Source: DASXHD01 sp038239005 (GTDB taxonomy: Bacteria; Myxococcota_A; Polyangia; Polyangiales; Polyangiaceae). From it: 64,000 nt of DNA. Under the pieces are notes generated by a model. The model did no database searches, had not been told where the DNA came from, and saw only the letters and a program-made list of their open reading frames with translations. The position numbers and the translations under genes are program-made. Shown here piece by piece: positions 61,969 to 64,000 of the stretch. The DNA lies in contig JBBSFE010000002.1 in the NCBI GenBank assembly GCA_038239005.1, forward strand, positions 1 through 64,000, given 5' to 3'. Positions within the stretch are counted from its first letter, which is position 1. Each line of letters opens with the position of its first letter.

Positions 61969-62481
61969 ATGAAACGAGCGCTGCTTCTCCTCTTGTTCGT
62001 GTTTGCGTTTGCATGCGGTGGCGCGAGCTCGAATGTTGCCGAGCCCGGCCCGTTCGACCCATCCGGGTTGAAGCTCGTCATCGGCGTGGAGCGCACGAAG
62101 ACGTTCGAGGTCAAACCAGGCGGTAGCGTCGAGAGCTCCGAAACGGGGAATGCTGTCATGACGTTCGTCGGCCAAGAGCTTCGGCTCGTCGACGGCTCGA
62201 AGACGCTCCTCGTGCTCGACGGCGACACGTTGCGCGGGCCGAACGCGAAACCCGTTGGCACGTTCGAGGGCGACGCGCTCTCGATGGGCGCAATGCGCAT
62301 TGCCGTGAAGGACGACGGCGTCGTCAAGCTCGCCCACGACGGAAAAGAGGGAAGCATGCGGATGCACTTCGTCGGCACCGTCGCGGGTCACAAGCGCGCA
62401 GCGATCATGCTGGTGGTCGTCGTCTTTTCGCTCTACGTCGTCACGCACCCAAACGCGACGCTCGACGCCTTCCTCGACTAG
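61969..62481 (+). CDS. Lipoprotein with C-terminal hydrophobic segment
   Basis: ATG 61969 (ATG 61960 is possible) gives 170 residues: signal M-K-R-A-L-L-L-L-L-F-V-F-A-F-A-C, a beta-rich domain (L-V-L-D-G-D-T-L-R-G, F-E-G-D-A-L-S-M-G), and a C-terminal hydrophobic stretch A-A-I-M-L-V-V-V-V-F-S-L-Y-V-V that could form a second membrane contact. No family is recognised. Tandem with gene 61314-61958. Confidence 0.72.
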   Translation: MKRALLLLLFVFAFACGGASSNVAEPGPFDPSGLKLVIGVERTKTFEVKPGGSVESSETGNAVMTFVGQELRLVDGSKTLLVLDGDTLRGPNAKPVGTFEGDALSMGAMRIAVKDDGVVKLAHDGKEGSMRMHFVGTVAGHKRAAIMLVVVVFSLYVVTHPNATLDAFLD

Positions 62482-62499
62482 CTCCTCGTCTCGCAGAAG

Positions 62500-63960
62500 T
62501 CAGGACGTCAGCTCGGTGAGCGGACCTATCATCGGGATGGTGCTTCCATCAGCTCCGGCCGCGCTCGTCAGCCCGAAGCTCGTGTCGGGCTGGCCCATCG
62601 CCTGAAGCAGCGTGACGTGAAGTCGGTTGTGCGCGGGGCCGACGGGCGCGAATCCCGAAATCGGATTGGTGTACGTGCGCGGGTAGCGAACGTATCGGCC
62701 GGACTTGAAAATCTTGGTGCCGCCGGCAATCACGGTGAAGTTGTCGTGATGAACGTGCGTGGGTGTGCCGAGCTCGGTGATCCACACGACGATGGTGTGA
62801 TCGAGGAGCGAGCCGGACCCTTCGGTCACGCCGTCGAGCGCCGTCAAAAGCGACGCGAACGAATTGGCGTAAAACACGCCGAGATCGACCATGGCTTGCG
62901 CGGCGACGGGGTTGTACGTGGTCCCGCAGGAGGTCGCGCCTTCGATCGACTGATGCGCGTAACCGTGAACCGTTTCGTTCGCGGGGTACCCAATTTCTGG
63001 ACACTGAGGTACTCGCGCGATGAACGTGGCGACGCGCGTGAGATCGCACGCGAACGCGAGTCGGATCATTTGCAGGAGTTGCGACGTCGTCGTGGCGGAC
63101 GCGTCGTACGTGGGGTCACACTTCGCCGCGACGGACGCACCGAGACTCGTTTGAAGCTGGCGAACGAGATCGCGGTGATCGTTCAACCGCTGGCGCCCCG
63201 CGGCATCGAGTCGTGGTGCGAGTAGCTCGTATTCACGCGCGACCGAGTCGAGCACGGACGGGCGCAGCGAAGCGATGAGCGCCGCGCGCGATTGCGTGGT
63301 CCCGCCGTTCGGTGCGATGTAGCCCATCAAGTCGGCGAAAGCCGTTCCCGGATCGGCGACGACGGGCGTCGCTTGGCCGGGCCCGAGAAACGAAAACGGT
63401 GCGACCGTGGAGTTCGGCGTGTAGTCGAAGCCGTACACGCGTGAGCCAAAGCGACCGGGCGCGAGCGTGCGAAGCGCGAGCTCTTGATCGATCGACCGCG
63501 CACCGCCCGTGCACGGTGAGCCGGAGACTTGCATCGCACGCGTTCCGGTGAGCACGTTGGCAACGCCCACGGAGTGATTGTTCAAGTCGCCGCCGGTCGT
63601 CATCGTGTGTGCGATGTCGGCGAGCGCCGACGTGTGCGAGAGCCCTTCGACCACGAGCAAGCGATCACGAAACGCGTAGAGCGGTCGAAGAATGTCGCTG
63701 AAATCGCTCGCGGCGAGTGGCAAGAGCGATCGCGCCGCGAATGCGTCGGTGGGGCCCGCTGGAATGGGCATGTTCCATCCCGTCGGCGTGTGTCCGTGCG
63801 GCGTGAGAAAGAAGACGACGCGCGTCGGCGGATCGGTGTGCATCGAATTCGGCGTGGCGCTCGATGGCGATCCGTCGCGGGGCTTCGCGCCGAGCGGATT
63901 CGTCATCGTCGTGAGCGCGCCCAAGCCGAGGGCTTTCAAAAATCGACGTCGATCGAGCAT
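62500..63960 (-). CDS. DUF1552 protein with Tat-like signal
   Basis: A 486-residue protein, complete: R-R-R-F-L-K-A-L-G near the N-terminus is a twin-arginine signal, so it is probably folded before export. The DUF1552 core shows P-H-G-H-T-P-T-G-W-N, L-L-V-V-E-G-L-S-H, H-S-V-G-V-A-N-V-L-T-G and V-V-W-I-T-E-L-G-T-P-T-H-V-H-H-D, with metal-site-like His residues. DUF1552 genes are usually beside DUF1592/DUF1588 genes in planctomycetes and myxobacteria; the function is unknown. The upstream gene end (63960-64000) fits that pairing. Confidence 0.88.
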   Translation of the reverse strand: MLDRRRFLKALGLGALTTMTNPLGAKPRDGSPSSATPNSMHTDPPTRVVFFLTPHGHTPTGWNMPIPAGPTDAFAARSLLPLAASDFSDILRPLYAFRDRLLVVEGLSHTSALADIAHTMTTGGDLNNHSVGVANVLTGTRAMQVSGSPCTGGARSIDQELALRTLAPGRFGSRVYGFDYTPNSTVAPFSFLGPGQATPVVADPGTAFADLMGYIAPNGGTTQSRAALIASLRPSVLDSVAREYELLAPRLDAAGRQRLNDHRDLVRQLQTSLGASVAAKCDPTYDASATTTSQLLQMIRLAFACDLTRVATFIARVPQCPEIGYPANETVHGYAHQSIEGATSCGTTYNPVAAQAMVDLGVFYANSFASLLTALDGVTEGSGSLLDHTIVVWITELGTPTHVHHDNFTVIAGGTKIFKSGRYVRYPRTYTNPISGFAPVGPAHNRLHVTLLQAMGQPDTSFGLTSAAGADGSTIPMIGPLTELTS

Positions 63961-64000
63961 TACGGCAAAGCCCAGTTGAGTTGAGTGTATTCCGCCGCCA
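63960..64000 (-). CDS. C-terminus of an upstream gene, coupled to DUF1552
   Basis: Partial: the last twelve codons (A-A-E-Y-T-Q-L-N-W-A-L-P) and TAA, whose final A is the first base of the DUF1552 ATG (TAATG). The rest lies beyond the right edge. By genomic habit it is probably a DUF1592-type protein, but the visible residues do not prove this. Confidence 0.4.
   Translation of the reverse strand, partial: AAEYTQLNWALP

Overview
The window is GC-rich, densely packed DNA, most likely from a myxobacterium-like member of the Myxococcota (Polyangiales/Labilithrix type). I infer this from gene content, not from any marker gene. About 27 of roughly 70 genes encode single-copy lipoproteins with a short signal peptide, a lipobox and an Asp/Ala/Gly/Ser-rich linker. 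There are also Hanks-type Ser/Thr kinases, a receiver-kinase fusion, a fibro-slime protein, a DUF1552 protein and Cys-rich repeat proteins, all typical of that phylum. No rRNA, tRNA, CRISPR array or complete mobile element is seen. No gene-free stretch exceeds about 200 bases.

Layout. 1-11 kb: tail of an ISAzo13-type transposase, an FGE-like lipoprotein, a TPR protein coupled to a kelch lipoprotein, a membrane Ser/Thr kinase, a frameshifted Cys-rich protein, a GH43-type lipoprotein, a PAP2 protein, and a histidine kinase whose sensor domain resembles photoactive yellow protein. 11-19.6 kb: a V4R-domain protein with a small partner, unknown genes led by a TetR regulator that faces an NmrA-type oxidoreductase across a palindrome, a membrane protein, a Cache-HAMP adenylate cyclase, and an MFS transporter with an in-frame stop near its N-terminus. 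19.6-29.3 kb: a 50-residue membrane protein, a zinc-ribbon/lipobox protein, an FG-GAP lipoprotein, a GST, a YjbR protein and many lipoproteins, one of them frameshifted. 29.3-42.3 kb: HEXXH membrane protein, alkaline-phosphatase-fold transferase, a strongly altered DNA polymerase I homologue, the TruC-TapT tRNA modification pair, a fibro-slime lipoprotein, the receiver-kinase fusion, a stand-alone LigD-type phosphoesterase coupled to an unknown protein, and an SDR. 42.3-52.5 kb: secreted carbohydrate-related lipoproteins, an OatA-like acyltransferase, an SRPBCC-ArsR-SRPBCC operon with two matching operators, a Cys-rich repeat protein, and a DsbA/FrnE protein. 52.5-64 kb: DUF1624 protein, M28 peptidase, BolA, a histidine kinase, several unknown proteins, a class II aldolase followed by a decayed NAD-binding gene, and a Tat-exported DUF1552 protein.

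The genes are mostly single or in short overlapping pairs, with cell-surface proteins, signalling proteins and small enzymes interleaved, so no single pathway organises the window. The most interesting items are the PYP-like histidine kinase at 9837-10895, the polymerase homologue with altered active-site residues at 31708-34272, and the ArsR operon whose second operator encloses the ribosome-binding site. Several lesions (two frameshifts, one nonsense codon, one internally deleted gene, one transposase remnant) suggest either decay or local sequence errors.
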